Source of the DNA: Streptomyces huiliensis
Lineage (GTDB): Bacteria > Actinomycetota > Actinomycetes > Streptomycetales > Streptomycetaceae
Length of the DNA stretch: 64,000 nucleotides
Assembly (NCBI RefSeq): GCF_020037025.1
Contig: NZ_JAIQLH010000059.1
Span: 1 to 64,000 of the forward strand
Direction: 5' to 3'
Both the position numbers and the translations under genes were made by a program. Each line of letters opens with the position of its first letter. Positions within the stretch are counted from its first letter, which is position 1. A model generated the notes under the pieces. That model did no database searches, was not told where the DNA came from, and worked only from the letters and a program-made list of their open reading frames with translations. Shown in pieces: positions 27,386 to 34,860 of this stretch.

Positions 27386-28007
27386 GACGGAGACGATAGC
27401 GGGCTCCGAACCGGTACGGGAGCGCCCGCAGCACGCCCCGGAGGGCAGGACCAGGGCCCCCGCCGCCACGAAGATCGTCGTCGCGGGCGGCTTCGGCGTG
27501 GGCAAGACGACGTTCGTGGGCTCGGTCTCGGAGATCACCCCGCTGCGCACGGAGGCCGTGATGACGGTCGCCGGCGAGGAGGTGGACGACGCCGTCGCCG
27601 TCCCGGAGAAGGCCACGACCACCGTCGCCATGGACTTCGGCCGGATCACCCTCGAACCGGACCTGGTCCTCTACCTGTTCGGCACCCCCGGCCAGCAGCG
27701 GTTCTGGTTCATGTGGGACGACCTGGTGCGCGGCGCCATCGGGGCCGTGGTCATGTGCGACACCCGCCGGCTGGCGGACTGCTTCCCCGCCCTCGACTAC
27801 TTCGAGAGCAGCGGACTGCCGTACGTCGTCGCCGTCAACCACTTCGAGGGGACGCCCCGGCACGACGCGGAGGAGGTCCGCGAGGCACTGTCGCTGACCG
27901 ACCGGGTCCCGATCCTGATCATGGACGCCCGGAAGCGGGACACGGTCGTCGACTCGCTGCTGACCCTCGTCGGCCGCGCCCTCGACGTCACCCCCGACAA
28001 GCGCTGA
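27366..28007 (+). CDS. cvnD: Conservon small GTPase CvnD
   Basis: A 213-residue Ras-like ATP/GTP-binding protein of the bacterial MglA/Cvn group. P-loop GGFGVGKTT (41-49), G3 FGTPGQQRF (105-113) and the degenerate G4 AVNHFEG (in place of NKxD) are visible, as usual in CvnD. The start GTG 27366 lies within the end of cvnC. It acts as the switch of the conservon complex. Confidence 0.93.
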   Translation: MDFAGSETETIAGSEPVRERPQHAPEGRTRAPAATKIVVAGGFGVGKTTFVGSVSEITPLRTEAVMTVAGEEVDDAVAVPEKATTTVAMDFGRITLEPDLVLYLFGTPGQQRFWFMWDDLVRGAIGAVVMCDTRRLADCFPALDYFESSGLPYVVAVNHFEGTPRHDAEEVREALSLTDRVPILIMDARKRDTVVDSLLTLVGRALDVTPDKR

Positions 28008-28027
28008 CGGCGCGGACGAACGGACCC

Positions 28028-29293
28028 ATGCGACGGATCCTCATAGTCGGCGCCGGCCAGTCCGGCCTCCAGCTGGCCCTCGGCCTCCAGGCCCGGGACT
28101 ACGACGTCACGCTGCTCTCCAACCGCACCCCGGACGAGATGCGCTCCGGCCGGGTCACCTCCACCCAGGTCATGTTCGGCACCGCCCTGCGGCACGAGCG
28201 CGAGCTCGGCCTCGGCTTCTGGGAGGACCGCGCCCCCGCCATCGAGGGACTCGGCCTCTCCGTGGCCGGCCCACCGCTCCCGGCCACGGCCCCGGCGGGC
28301 CGGGTCCGGCGCATCGTCGACTGGGTCGGCCGGCTCGACGCACCCGCCCGGTCCGTCGACCAGCGGCTGAAGATGGCCGGCTGGCTGGAGACCTTCGCGG
28401 CGCGCGGCGGCAAGCTGGTCCTGCACGGCGCCACCGTCTGCGACCTGGACTTCTTCGCCGGCCGCTACGACCTGGTGCTGGTCGCCGCCGGCAAGGGCGA
28501 GCTGGTCTCCCTCTTCGACCGCGACCCCGCCCGCTCCCCGTACGCCGCGCCGCAGCGCTGCCTGGCCCTGGCCTACGTCCACGGCCTGGGCCCGCGCCCC
28601 GAACACCCCGAGTACGACGCCGTCCGCTGCACCCTCGTGCCCGGCGTCGGCGAACTGCTCGTCATCCCCGCCCTGACCCTCTCCGGCCGCGCCGACATCC
28701 TCTTCTGGGAGGGCCTCCCCGGTGGCCCCCTCGACGTCTTCGGCACCGGCGAGAACCCGGCGGAGCACCTGGCCCGCATGCTCGAACTGATCGAACGCTA
28801 CGCACCCTGGGAGTACGGCCGCGCCACCCAGGTCGAACTCACCGACCCCCGCGCCACCCTGACCGGCCGCTACACCCCCACCGTCCGCGACCCCGTCGGC
28901 CGCCTCCCCTCCGGCGGCCTCGTCCTCGGCATCGGCGACGCGGTCGTGGTCGACGACCCCGTCACCGGTCAGGGCGCCAACTCGGCGGCCAAGTGCGCCG
29001 CGGCCTGCCTCGCCGCCATCGTCGAGCGGGGCGACGAACCGTTCGACGAGCCCTGGATGCGCTCGGTCTCCGCCCGCCACTGGTCCACGACGGCGCGGCA
29101 CGCCACACGCTGGACGAACACGATGCTCGCGCCGCTGCCGCTGCATGCGCAGCGGCTGATCGGGGCGGCTTCCGGCTGTCAGCCTGTCGCCGACCGGTTC
29201 GCGAACGGGTACGACGATCCGGCCGATTTCGAGGGGTGGTTCTACGAGGAGGGGCGGGCGGAGGCTTACCTCCGGGAGGTGGGTGGGGGGTGA
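28028..29293 (+). CDS. Styrene monooxygenase (StyA)-like FAD-dependent oxidoreductase
   Basis: A 421-residue flavoprotein starting at ATG 28028, 20 bp after cvnD. The FAD motif is ILIVGAGQSGLQLALGLQ (GxGxxG, 8-13). Then come VTLLSNRTPDEMRSGRVTSTQVMFGTALRHERELGLGFW, the substrate-domain pattern, and GDAVVVDDPVTGQGANSAAKCAAACL, the second FAD motif. It resembles StyA/indole monooxygenase oxygenase components, which need a separate flavin reductase; none is encoded nearby. Its position as the fifth gene of the conservon parallels the P450 gene (rarE) that follows cvn9 in S. coelicolor (recalled). Confidence 0.88.
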   Translation: MRRILIVGAGQSGLQLALGLQARDYDVTLLSNRTPDEMRSGRVTSTQVMFGTALRHERELGLGFWEDRAPAIEGLGLSVAGPPLPATAPAGRVRRIVDWVGRLDAPARSVDQRLKMAGWLETFAARGGKLVLHGATVCDLDFFAGRYDLVLVAAGKGELVSLFDRDPARSPYAAPQRCLALAYVHGLGPRPEHPEYDAVRCTLVPGVGELLVIPALTLSGRADILFWEGLPGGPLDVFGTGENPAEHLARMLELIERYAPWEYGRATQVELTDPRATLTGRYTPTVRDPVGRLPSGGLVLGIGDAVVVDDPVTGQGANSAAKCAAACLAAIVERGDEPFDEPWMRSVSARHWSTTARHATRWTNTMLAPLPLHAQRLIGAASGCQPVADRFANGYDDPADFEGWFYEEGRAEAYLREVGGG

Positions 29294-29317
29294 GGGGGCC
29301 CCGGTTCGGGCTGAATC

Positions 29318-29417
29318 AGCCCGTCCGGCGATTGAGGACAACCGCGCGGAGCGCGGTTTCAGGGGGTCCGGGGGCTTGCCCCCGGGAAACGGCGAAGGGG
29401 CGGGGCTGGGGCACCCT
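29318..29417. repeat. Dispersed Streptomyces repeat, copy 1
   Basis: 100 bp aligned without gaps to 56173-56272 with 7 mismatches. It holds AGCCCGTCCGGCGATTGAGG, a short CGCGCGGAGCGCG hairpin and CCGGGGGC-TT-GCCCCCGGG. Only a 6-bp left arm (CGGGCT, just upstream) of the palindrome seen at copy 2 is present. It sits between convergent genes and forms the 3' end of the coiled-coil gene. Confidence 0.9.
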
Positions 29418-30036
29418 CCCCCGGCGCCCCCAGCGCCGCCAACTCCCCATCCGTCAGCCCCGCGAGCAGCCGCTCCACCTCGTCCAACCCCCGCCGAGCC
29501 CCCTCCCGCCGCCGATCCCGCCGATCGGCAAGCGTCAGCTGAGCATCCAGAGCGACCCGAGCCCGCCGCGCGACCCCGTCCGCGCGCGCCGCGGAGGAAG
29601 CGAGACGGGCCAGGGCGGCCGCCCGCCGCGCCGCCTCCCGCTCCACCTCATGCTGCCGCCGCAAAGCACCCCCCGGATCCGCGGCGAGCAGCAACGAAAC
29701 GGCGGGCGGCAACCCCCCCACCCCCTCCCGATACTGCTCCCGGGCAAGCACCCCCGCCTCGTCCCGACTCCGAGCCAGCGCGACCCGCGCCGAGGCCACC
29801 TCCTCGGCCGCCCGATCGGCCTCCGCCCGCTGCCGCCGCAGCGCCGGCTCCGCCGCCTCGTACTCCGTCGTGGCCGCCTCGATCTGCCGGTAGAGCGTCC
29901 GCAGCCGCGTGAGCAGGGCACCGACGGACCGGTCGCCGGAAGGCGGCTCCGGCCCCCCGGGCGGCGGCGCGGCCGCCGACACGAGGGCGGCGGCCAGCGC
30001 CAGAGCGCAGAAGCAGCGCACCAGCCGTCCGGACAC
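29359..30036 (-). CDS. Secreted coiled-coil protein (NlpC/P60 N-terminal-domain-like)
   Basis: A 225-residue exported protein. The signal peptide is MSGRLVRCFCALALAAALVS (cleavage near AAA-P), followed by long Arg/Ala/Glu helices (about 38-190) such as LLTRLRTLYRQIEAATTEYEAAEPALRRQRAEADRAAEEVA. This resembles the N-terminal coiled coil of RipA-type NlpC/P60 endopeptidases, but no hydrolase domain follows. The start GTG 30036 has GGAGGTGAG 7 nt upstream. The last 20 residues or so and the stop codon lie within the dispersed repeat, so the C-terminus may have been altered by its insertion. Confidence 0.72.
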   Translation of the reverse strand: MSGRLVRCFCALALAAALVSAAAPPPGGPEPPSGDRSVGALLTRLRTLYRQIEAATTEYEAAEPALRRQRAEADRAAEEVASARVALARSRDEAGVLAREQYREGVGGLPPAVSLLLAADPGGALRRQHEVEREAARRAAALARLASSAARADGVARRARVALDAQLTLADRRDRRREGARRGLDEVERLLAGLTDGELAALGAPGEGAPAPPLRRFPGASPRTP

Positions 30037-30134
30037 GGGCTCACCTCCGGGGTGATCGTGCCACGGACCGGTCGTACTTTTAGGGCATCAGGGTCGGAAC
30101 CGCCCAAGCCGCACACCGTCCGGACGACGCCCCC

Positions 30135-30434
30135 TCACCCGGACGGCGGCGACCCGTCCCCGGCCGGAGACCGAGGCCGGGACCACGGCCACCGCACCCC
30201 CTCGCTCCGCCGCCCCTCCGGATCGTGCACGTACTTCCACCCCCGCGGCAGCCCGAGCCGCCGCGTCACCCCGGCCTGCGCCCGCCGGTAGACCAGGACG
30301 GTGGCCGGGCCGCCGGCCGCGTCCGGCACCGGGACCTCGTACGTCTTCGGGGGGTGGCCGGTCGGCCCCAGCAGCACCGGCAGCACCCGCCCGTCCAGGG
30401 GCCCGCCCTCGAAGGGCACTTCTTCGCTTCGCAC
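30135..30434 (-). CDS. Hypothetical protein
   Basis: A 99-residue protein with no recognised domain: [41 protein letters not shown] and [14 protein letters not shown]. This looks like a small beta-rich domain common in streptomycetes. GTG 30434 lacks a ribosome site; just upstream is CGTACG-AG-CGTACG (30435-30448). It follows the TetR gene by 43 bp on the same strand and may be the last gene of that operon. Confidence 0.65.
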   Translation of the reverse strand: MRSEEVPFEGGPLDGRVLPVLLGPTGHPPKTYEVPVPDAAGGPATVLVYRRAQAGVTRRLGLPRGWKYVHDPEGRRSEGVRWPWSRPRSPAGDGSPPSG

Positions 30435-30477
30435 CGTACGAGCGTACGTTCGCTCCGGCGGACCCGCCCCCGCACCG

Positions 30478-31212
30478 TCAGAGCAGATGCCCCGCCTCCG
30501 CCAGCACCGGCCCGAGCCGCCGCACCAGCCGCGTCACCACCCCGTCGGCCGGTTCCAGGGCGAGCGCCGCCCGCGTCACCCGGGCCGTCTGCTCGTCGCT
30601 CGCCGCCGTGGTGATCAGCAGGGCCACGAAGTGGTCGACCAGCCAGTCCCGCAGCTCCTCGACGGGCGGCCGCTTCCCCTCGTCCAGCCAGGTCAGCGAC
30701 GCGCCCTCGACCGCCGCGATCCACGTCCTGACCGTCATCCGCAGCCGCACTCCGGGCTCCCGCACCTGGAGGTGGGCGAGGATGTGCCCGGCGGCGGTGC
30801 GGCGCACCTCGTCCACGATCGCCCCGGTCCGCGACGTCTCGACGACGCTGCCGCCCTGGAGCAGCGCGCTGAACCCCGTGGAGTGCCCGTCGACGAAGGC
30901 GAGGTAGCGGTCGAGGGCGGCGGCCAGCCGGCCGGTCAGCGGGCCGGTCTGCGGCTCGGCGAAGCAGAGCTCCAGCTCGTCGGCCGCGCTGCGCAGCGCC
31001 GCCTCGTACAACTGCGTCTTGCCGCCCGGGAAGTAGCGGTAGACCAGCGGCCGGGACACCTCGGCCGCCGCCGCCACGTCGTCCAGGGAGACGTCCTCGG
31101 GCGGTCGTTGGGCGAACAGGCCGAGCGCGGCGGTGATCAGCTGGGCGCGGCGCTGGGCGACGCCCAGCCGGCGGTAGGAAGTCGTTCCGCTGGTCGTTCC
31201 GCTGCCGGTCAT
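30478..31212 (-). CDS. TetR-family transcriptional regulator
   Basis: A 244-residue regulator with the TetR N-terminal helix-turn-helix (about 16-65): [53 protein letters not shown]. The C-terminal domain is helical and ligand-binding. It lies 43 bp after the AurF-like gene on the same strand and is probably co-transcribed. The ATG at 31212 has no close ribosome site; a GGTTAC half-site (31221-31226) recalls the repeats upstream of the operon. It likely controls the divergent diiron genes. Confidence 0.92.
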   Translation of the reverse strand: MTGSGTTSGTTSYRRLGVAQRRAQLITAALGLFAQRPPEDVSLDDVAAAAEVSRPLVYRYFPGGKTQLYEAALRSAADELELCFAEPQTGPLTGRLAAALDRYLAFVDGHSTGFSALLQGGSVVETSRTGAIVDEVRRTAAGHILAHLQVREPGVRLRMTVRTWIAAVEGASLTWLDEGKRPPVEELRDWLVDHFVALLITTAASDEQTARVTRAALALEPADGVVTRLVRRLGPVLAEAGHLL

Positions 31213-31255
31213 GCAGGGCAGGTTACGGCAGCCCTCCCGCGGGGACGCGGGCCGC

Positions 31256-32203
31256 TCAGGCCAGCAGGCCGGAACTGCGCCACAGCCGCCGCCCGGCCCC
31301 CCGCAGCACCCCGATCTCCCCGAGGAAGTCGGTCAGCCGCTTGGCGCCGGCCTGCATCACGTCGCGCCGGTGCCCGCTCGCCCGCACCTGGGCGACCGCC
31401 TCGCGCCGGTCGAGCCCGACGTTGGTGTAGACGGCCGGGTTGACGAAGGCGACGGAGAAGACGCGGGCCGCCTCCCCGCAGCTGAGCCGGGTGAGCTGGG
31501 CCTCCCAGCGCGGGCAGGTCTTCATCTGGCGGCGCAGCTCCTCCCGGGCGTACCGGACATGCCGCGCCTCCTCGACGACGTGGATCCGCGTCACGCCGCG
31601 CACCAGCGGCTGCACCCGCTCGTCGGGGAACGTCAGCCGCTGCATGTAGTCGAGGATCTCCTCGCCGAGCAGGGTGCAGGCGAACGAGCCGGGGGTGGTG
31701 GAGATCGTCTTCAGGATCCGGGCCAGGTTGTGGTGCAGGGGGGCCACGGGGTACGTGGGGGCGCCGCCGTGCTGGATCATGCGGGCGAACATCTTGGAGT
31801 GCCGGCACTCGTCGGCTATCTCGGTCAGCGCGTATCTGACGTGGGCGCTGGTCACCGGCTTGTCGTAGATGTGCCGGACGAGCAGCTGCATCAGGATGAT
31901 CTCGAACCAGATGCCCAGCGAGGCGAGCGAGGCGGCCTCGTGGCGGGAGAGTTCCATGCGCTGCTCCTCGGACATCCGCCGCCACAGCGGCGTCCCGTAG
32001 AGCGAGACGAGCTCCGGGGGCCAGTACCACTTGCCTTCCTCGGGCGGGGCCTCCCAGTCGAGTTCGGTGTCCGGGTCGAAGGAGTGTCTCGCCGAGGACT
32101 CCAGCAACCGCTGGGCGATCTGCTCGCGGTCCTTGAGCGGCCCGAGCGCGTCGCGGAGCGCGGATCCGGCCGTGCCGGCCGGCGTCATCGGGTCTGCTGC
32201 CAT
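31256..32203 (-). CDS. AurF-like diiron oxygenase
   Basis: A 315-residue ferritin-like non-haem diiron protein. Metal-ligand motifs are LTEIADECRHSKMF (E..H), LLGEEILDYMQ and IHVVEEARHVRYAREEL (EExRH); these match the AurF p-aminobenzoate N-oxygenase family. AurF-type enzymes hydroxylate amines using O2; the substrate here is unknown. The segment VSLYGTPLWRRMSEEQR is shared in form with the divergent gene at 32414. The start is ATG 32203, with GAGGTGG 8-14 nt upstream; a GTG at 32215 would mask that site. It is first in an operon with the TetR regulator. Confidence 0.85.
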   Translation of the reverse strand: MAADPMTPAGTAGSALRDALGPLKDREQIAQRLLESSARHSFDPDTELDWEAPPEEGKWYWPPELVSLYGTPLWRRMSEEQRMELSRHEAASLASLGIWFEIILMQLLVRHIYDKPVTSAHVRYALTEIADECRHSKMFARMIQHGGAPTYPVAPLHHNLARILKTISTTPGSFACTLLGEEILDYMQRLTFPDERVQPLVRGVTRIHVVEEARHVRYAREELRRQMKTCPRWEAQLTRLSCGEAARVFSVAFVNPAVYTNVGLDRREAVAQVRASGHRRDVMQAGAKRLTDFLGEIGVLRGAGRRLWRSSGLLA

Positions 32204-32224
32204 GCCTGATCCCACCTCAATTGC

Positions 32225-32252
32225 GGGTTACCCGGGGTTACCTGCTTATAAG
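32225..32252 (-). promoter_or_regulatory. Candidate promoter/operator of the AurF-like operon
   Basis: GGGTTACCC (32225-32233) is followed 10 bp on by GGGTTACC (32235-32242), one helical turn apart, next to CTTATAAG (32245-32252), which can be a -10 element on either strand. On the minus strand the repeats would overlie the transcription start, a position suited to repression by the operon's TetR protein. Confidence 0.5.
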
Positions 32253-32327
32253 ACTGCGTGTCAGCAAGCCCGTCAAGACCCCCGGGAGCCCCTGCCGTCC
32301 CGCGTGACCCGAACCGCCTCCGGCGGA

Positions 32328-32342
32328 TTGACCACCGGTCAA
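32328..32342. promoter_or_regulatory. Inverted repeat upstream of the ferritin-like gene
   Basis: TTGACC-ACC-GGTCAA, perfect 6-bp arms with a 3-bp spacer, 72-86 bp upstream of the ATG at 32414. It could be a repressor site overlapping a -35 element (TTGACC). Confidence 0.45.
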
Positions 32343-32413
32343 ACGAGTGTGAGCCTGCCCACAGCGCGAGCCGCGAGAGACCGGGTGTGAACCGGCAGTG
32401 AAGGAGGCGTCCG

Positions 32414-33574
32414 ATGGCGACGCGACAGCTCTACGCGCACGAGCCCGACGAGCCGCTGTGGGAGGTTCCCGCGCACGGCGCCGCCCGCTTCGGCTGGGAG
32501 TACGAGGAGGGCCGGGAGCGGCTCCTCGCCCTCTACCGGAAGGGCAAGGACAAGCAGTGGGACGCCGCCAAGCGCATCGACTGGGACCTGGAGGTCGACC
32601 CGTACGACCCGCTCGGCGTCCCCGACGAGAACATGCTCGTGTACGGCACCCCGTACTGGGACCGGATGAGCGAGGCCAACCGCCGCGACATGCGCCGCCA
32701 CTTCGCCGCCTGGCAGTTCAGCCAGTTCCTCCACGGCGAGCAGGGCGCGCTGGTGTGCGCGAGCCGGATCACCGAGTCGGTGCCGGACCTGGACGCCAAG
32801 TTCTACTCCGCCACCCAGGCCATGGACGAGGCCCGGCACGTGGAGGTCTACAGCCGCTTCCTGCACGAGAAGATCGGGATGCTCTACCCGGTGAACACCA
32901 GCCTTCAGGCACTGCTCGGGGACACCCTGCGCGACTCCCGCTGGGACATGCCCTACCTCGGGATGCAGGTCCTCATCGAGGGGCTCGCCCTCGCCGCGTT
33001 CGGCATGCTGCGCGACACCACCGAGAAGCCCCTGCCGAAGCAGATCCTCACCTATGTGATGCAGGACGAGGCCCGGCACGTCGCCTTCGGCCGGCTGGCG
33101 CTGCGCGACTACTACGCGGAGCTCACCGACGCCGAGTTGCGCGAGCGCGAGGAGTTCGTGATCGAGGGCTGTTACCTGATGCGGAACCGGCTGCGCGGCG
33201 AGGAGGTCCTCACGGACTTCGGCATCCCCATCGCCGACGCGGTGGAGCTGAGCGAACGCTCCGACTACCTGCGGGCCTTCCGGAGGATGCTGTTCAGCCG
33301 GATCGTCCCCTGCGTCAAGGACATCGGGCTGTGGGGCGAACGCCTGCAGCGCGCCTACGTCGACCTGGGCGTCCTCGAACTGGGCGACAGCAGCCTGGAG
33401 GAGCTCATGGCCCAGGACGAGGAACTCGCCGAGCGACTCGACGCCCGGCGCTTCGCCGCCGAGGAGGCCGCCCGCGTCGCCGAAGTGGCCCGCGTGATCG
33501 CGGAGGGCGAAGCGCCGGACGTGAAGGAGGACGGCATTCCGCGAGAAGATGGCGGAGGAAAGCCGGAAGAGTGA
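32414..33574 (+). CDS. Ferritin-like diiron protein (R2/AurF-related)
   Basis: A 386-residue four-helix-bundle protein. Two DEARH motifs (QAMDEARHVEVYSRF and VMQDEARHVAFGR) plus glutamates in FLHGEQGAL and LIEGLALA supply a diiron site of the R2-like/ferritin-like type. MLVYGTPYWDRMSEANRRDMRRH near residue 75 mirrors the AurF-like protein across the intergenic region, suggesting common descent. The function is an oxygenase or oxidase of unknown substrate. The last 50 residues are charged and disordered. ATG 32414 has AAGGAGG at 32400-32406. A short terminator follows. Confidence 0.88.
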   Translation: MATRQLYAHEPDEPLWEVPAHGAARFGWEYEEGRERLLALYRKGKDKQWDAAKRIDWDLEVDPYDPLGVPDENMLVYGTPYWDRMSEANRRDMRRHFAAWQFSQFLHGEQGALVCASRITESVPDLDAKFYSATQAMDEARHVEVYSRFLHEKIGMLYPVNTSLQALLGDTLRDSRWDMPYLGMQVLIEGLALAAFGMLRDTTEKPLPKQILTYVMQDEARHVAFGRLALRDYYAELTDAELREREEFVIEGCYLMRNRLRGEEVLTDFGIPIADAVELSERSDYLRAFRRMLFSRIVPCVKDIGLWGERLQRAYVDLGVLELGDSSLEELMAQDEELAERLDARRFAAEEAARVAEVARVIAEGEAPDVKEDGIPREDGGGKPEE

Positions 33575-33600
33575 CCGCCGTACGGTGATTGAGGACGTCT

Positions 33601-33618
33601 CAGGCGCGTGAGCGCCTG
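33601..33618 (+). terminator. Short hairpin terminator after the ferritin-like gene
   Basis: CAGGCGC-GTGA-GCGCCTG, a 7-bp stem capped by a GNRA-type tetraloop and followed by a T-rich stretch (CTTTGTCACTGTTTTG). Confidence 0.6.
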
Positions 33619-33641
33619 CTTTGTCACTGTTTTGTGAGCGA

Positions 33642-33668
33642 TACCGCATACCGGAACGGCATGCGGTA
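33642..33668. promoter_or_regulatory. 27-bp palindrome upstream of the polysaccharide deacetylase
   Basis: Arms TACCGCAT and ATGCGGTA flank CCG-GAA-CGG with one mismatched pair, giving 11 matching pairs around a 3-base centre. It lies 58-84 bp before the deacetylase start, a position for an operator or 5' UTR hairpin. Confidence 0.5.
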
Positions 33669-33725
33669 CAAGCACGTCTTCGCGGGCAGGGAACAGACAG
33701 GCGTGCGAGGGAGTGGGGATCGTTC

Positions 33726-34541
33726 ATGACGCGGACTACCGGACGGAGGCGGCAGATCGCGGTGGCGGCCGGATCGGGCCTTGCGCTCGTGGCGGTGATA
33801 CTGGGATCGGTTGCCGTGGCCAACCAGGCATCGGACGACGGCGGCAGCACGCACGTCGCCGCCGACGCCAAGAACCCGGCGGAGAAGGCGCCGAGGGAGC
33901 GCGGCAAGGCCGCCGAACCCGACGCGGGCGGGCCGGTGTCGGAGGAGATCTCGCACGACAGCGAGAGCCCGGGCAAGGTCGTGAACATCACCATCGACGA
34001 CGGCCCGGACCCCGTCTGGACGCCCAAGGTGCTGGATCTGCTGCGGCGGAACGACGTCAAGGCGACGTTCTGCATGATAGGTCCGCGCGCCAAGGAGTAT
34101 CCGTCCCTGGTCAAGAAGGTCGTCGCGGAGGGGCACCGGCTCTGCGACCACTCCATGGACCACAACACGGCCATGGACAAGCGCCCCGAGTCGTACCAGG
34201 CGAGCCAGATCCTCGACGCCCAGAAGCTGATAGAGGAAGCCGCGGGCGACGGCGTGAAGGTGCGCTACTACCGCGCCCCCGGCGGCGCGTTCACGCCGTA
34301 CAGCCGGAAGGTGGCCGCCGCGCACGGGATGCGGCCGCTCGGCTGGCAGGTCGACAGCCGCGACTGGCAGCGCCCGGGCACGGCCCGCATCGTGGCCAAC
34401 GTCAAGCGGGAGGTGCCCAACGGCCCGACCATCCTGTTCCACGACGCGGGCGGCGACCGCAGCCAGACCATGGCCGCGATGGAAGAAACGCTTCCGTGGC
34501 TGAAGTCGCAGGGGTACGGCTTCGGGTTCCCGAAGATCTGA
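33726..34541 (+). CDS. Secreted polysaccharide deacetylase (NodB homology)
   Basis: A 271-residue exported or membrane-anchored protein with a hydrophobic segment at about 9-32 (RQIAVAAGSGLALVAVILGSVAVA), a disordered linker, and a NodB domain from about 88. Motifs are NITIDDGPDP (metal Asp pair), LCDHSMDHNT (H-x3-H metal ligands), YYRAPGGAFTPY (motif 3) and ILFHDAGGDR (catalytic His). Such enzymes deacetylate peptidoglycan, chitin or other polysaccharides; the target is not evident. The start at ATG 33726 follows GAGGGAGTGGGG. An intrinsic terminator follows. Confidence 0.92.
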   Translation: MTRTTGRRRQIAVAAGSGLALVAVILGSVAVANQASDDGGSTHVAADAKNPAEKAPRERGKAAEPDAGGPVSEEISHDSESPGKVVNITIDDGPDPVWTPKVLDLLRRNDVKATFCMIGPRAKEYPSLVKKVVAEGHRLCDHSMDHNTAMDKRPESYQASQILDAQKLIEEAAGDGVKVRYYRAPGGAFTPYSRKVAAAHGMRPLGWQVDSRDWQRPGTARIVANVKREVPNGPTILFHDAGGDRSQTMAAMEETLPWLKSQGYGFGFPKI

Positions 34542-34597
34542 GGGGCCGGGGGCGCCGGAGCGGCGCCCCCCTCGCGGGGCCGCTCACCGCACGAGCG

Positions 34598-34638
34598 AAA
34601 GGGCCCGCTTCGTCGAAACGAAGCGGGCCCTTTTCTTT
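34598..34638 (+). terminator. Intrinsic terminator
   Basis: A perfect 16-bp stem (34598-34613 with 34618-34633) and CGAA loop followed by TTTTCTTT. It ends the deacetylase transcript and, in reverse, lies just after the tRNA-Arg(ACG) gene. Confidence 0.93.
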
Positions 34639-34642
34639 GCTG

Positions 34643-34715
34643 TGCGCTCGGCAGGATTCGAACCTGCAACCTCTTGATCCGTAGTCAAGTGCTCTATCCG
34701 TTAAGCTACGAGCGC
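34643..34715 (-). tRNA. tRNA-Arg (anticodon ACG)
   Basis: The 7-bp acceptor stem GCGCTCG/CGAGCGC, D-arm with AGCTTAACGGATAGAGC, anticodon stem CTTGA/TCAAG around loop CTACGGA (anticodon ACG, read as ICG), and T-arm GCAGG-TTCGAAT-CCTGC are all present. The discriminator is A; CCA is not encoded. It lies 145 bp downstream of the PBP gene on the same strand. Confidence 0.96.
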
Positions 34716-34860
34716 GGGCTTGCGAGAAATACTTTACACGCCCCACGGACCCCCGATGACCACCTCGGGGGGTGCGCAAAAAAGAAAGTCTGTGACGGTC
34801 GCCACTTTCCCTTGCGTTTCTCTCGCGACCGCCCGGAATTCCCGGTCCCGTGGCGCCACC

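Noticed and set aside
23362..29293. Mobile element or genomic island carrying the conservon
   Set aside because: No integrase, transposase, terminal repeats or composition break was seen; conservons are normal chromosomal genes in streptomycetes.
34268..34779. Minus-strand frames across the deacetylase 3' end and tRNA-Arg(ACG)
   Set aside because: They translate the terminator and tRNA; no coding signal.
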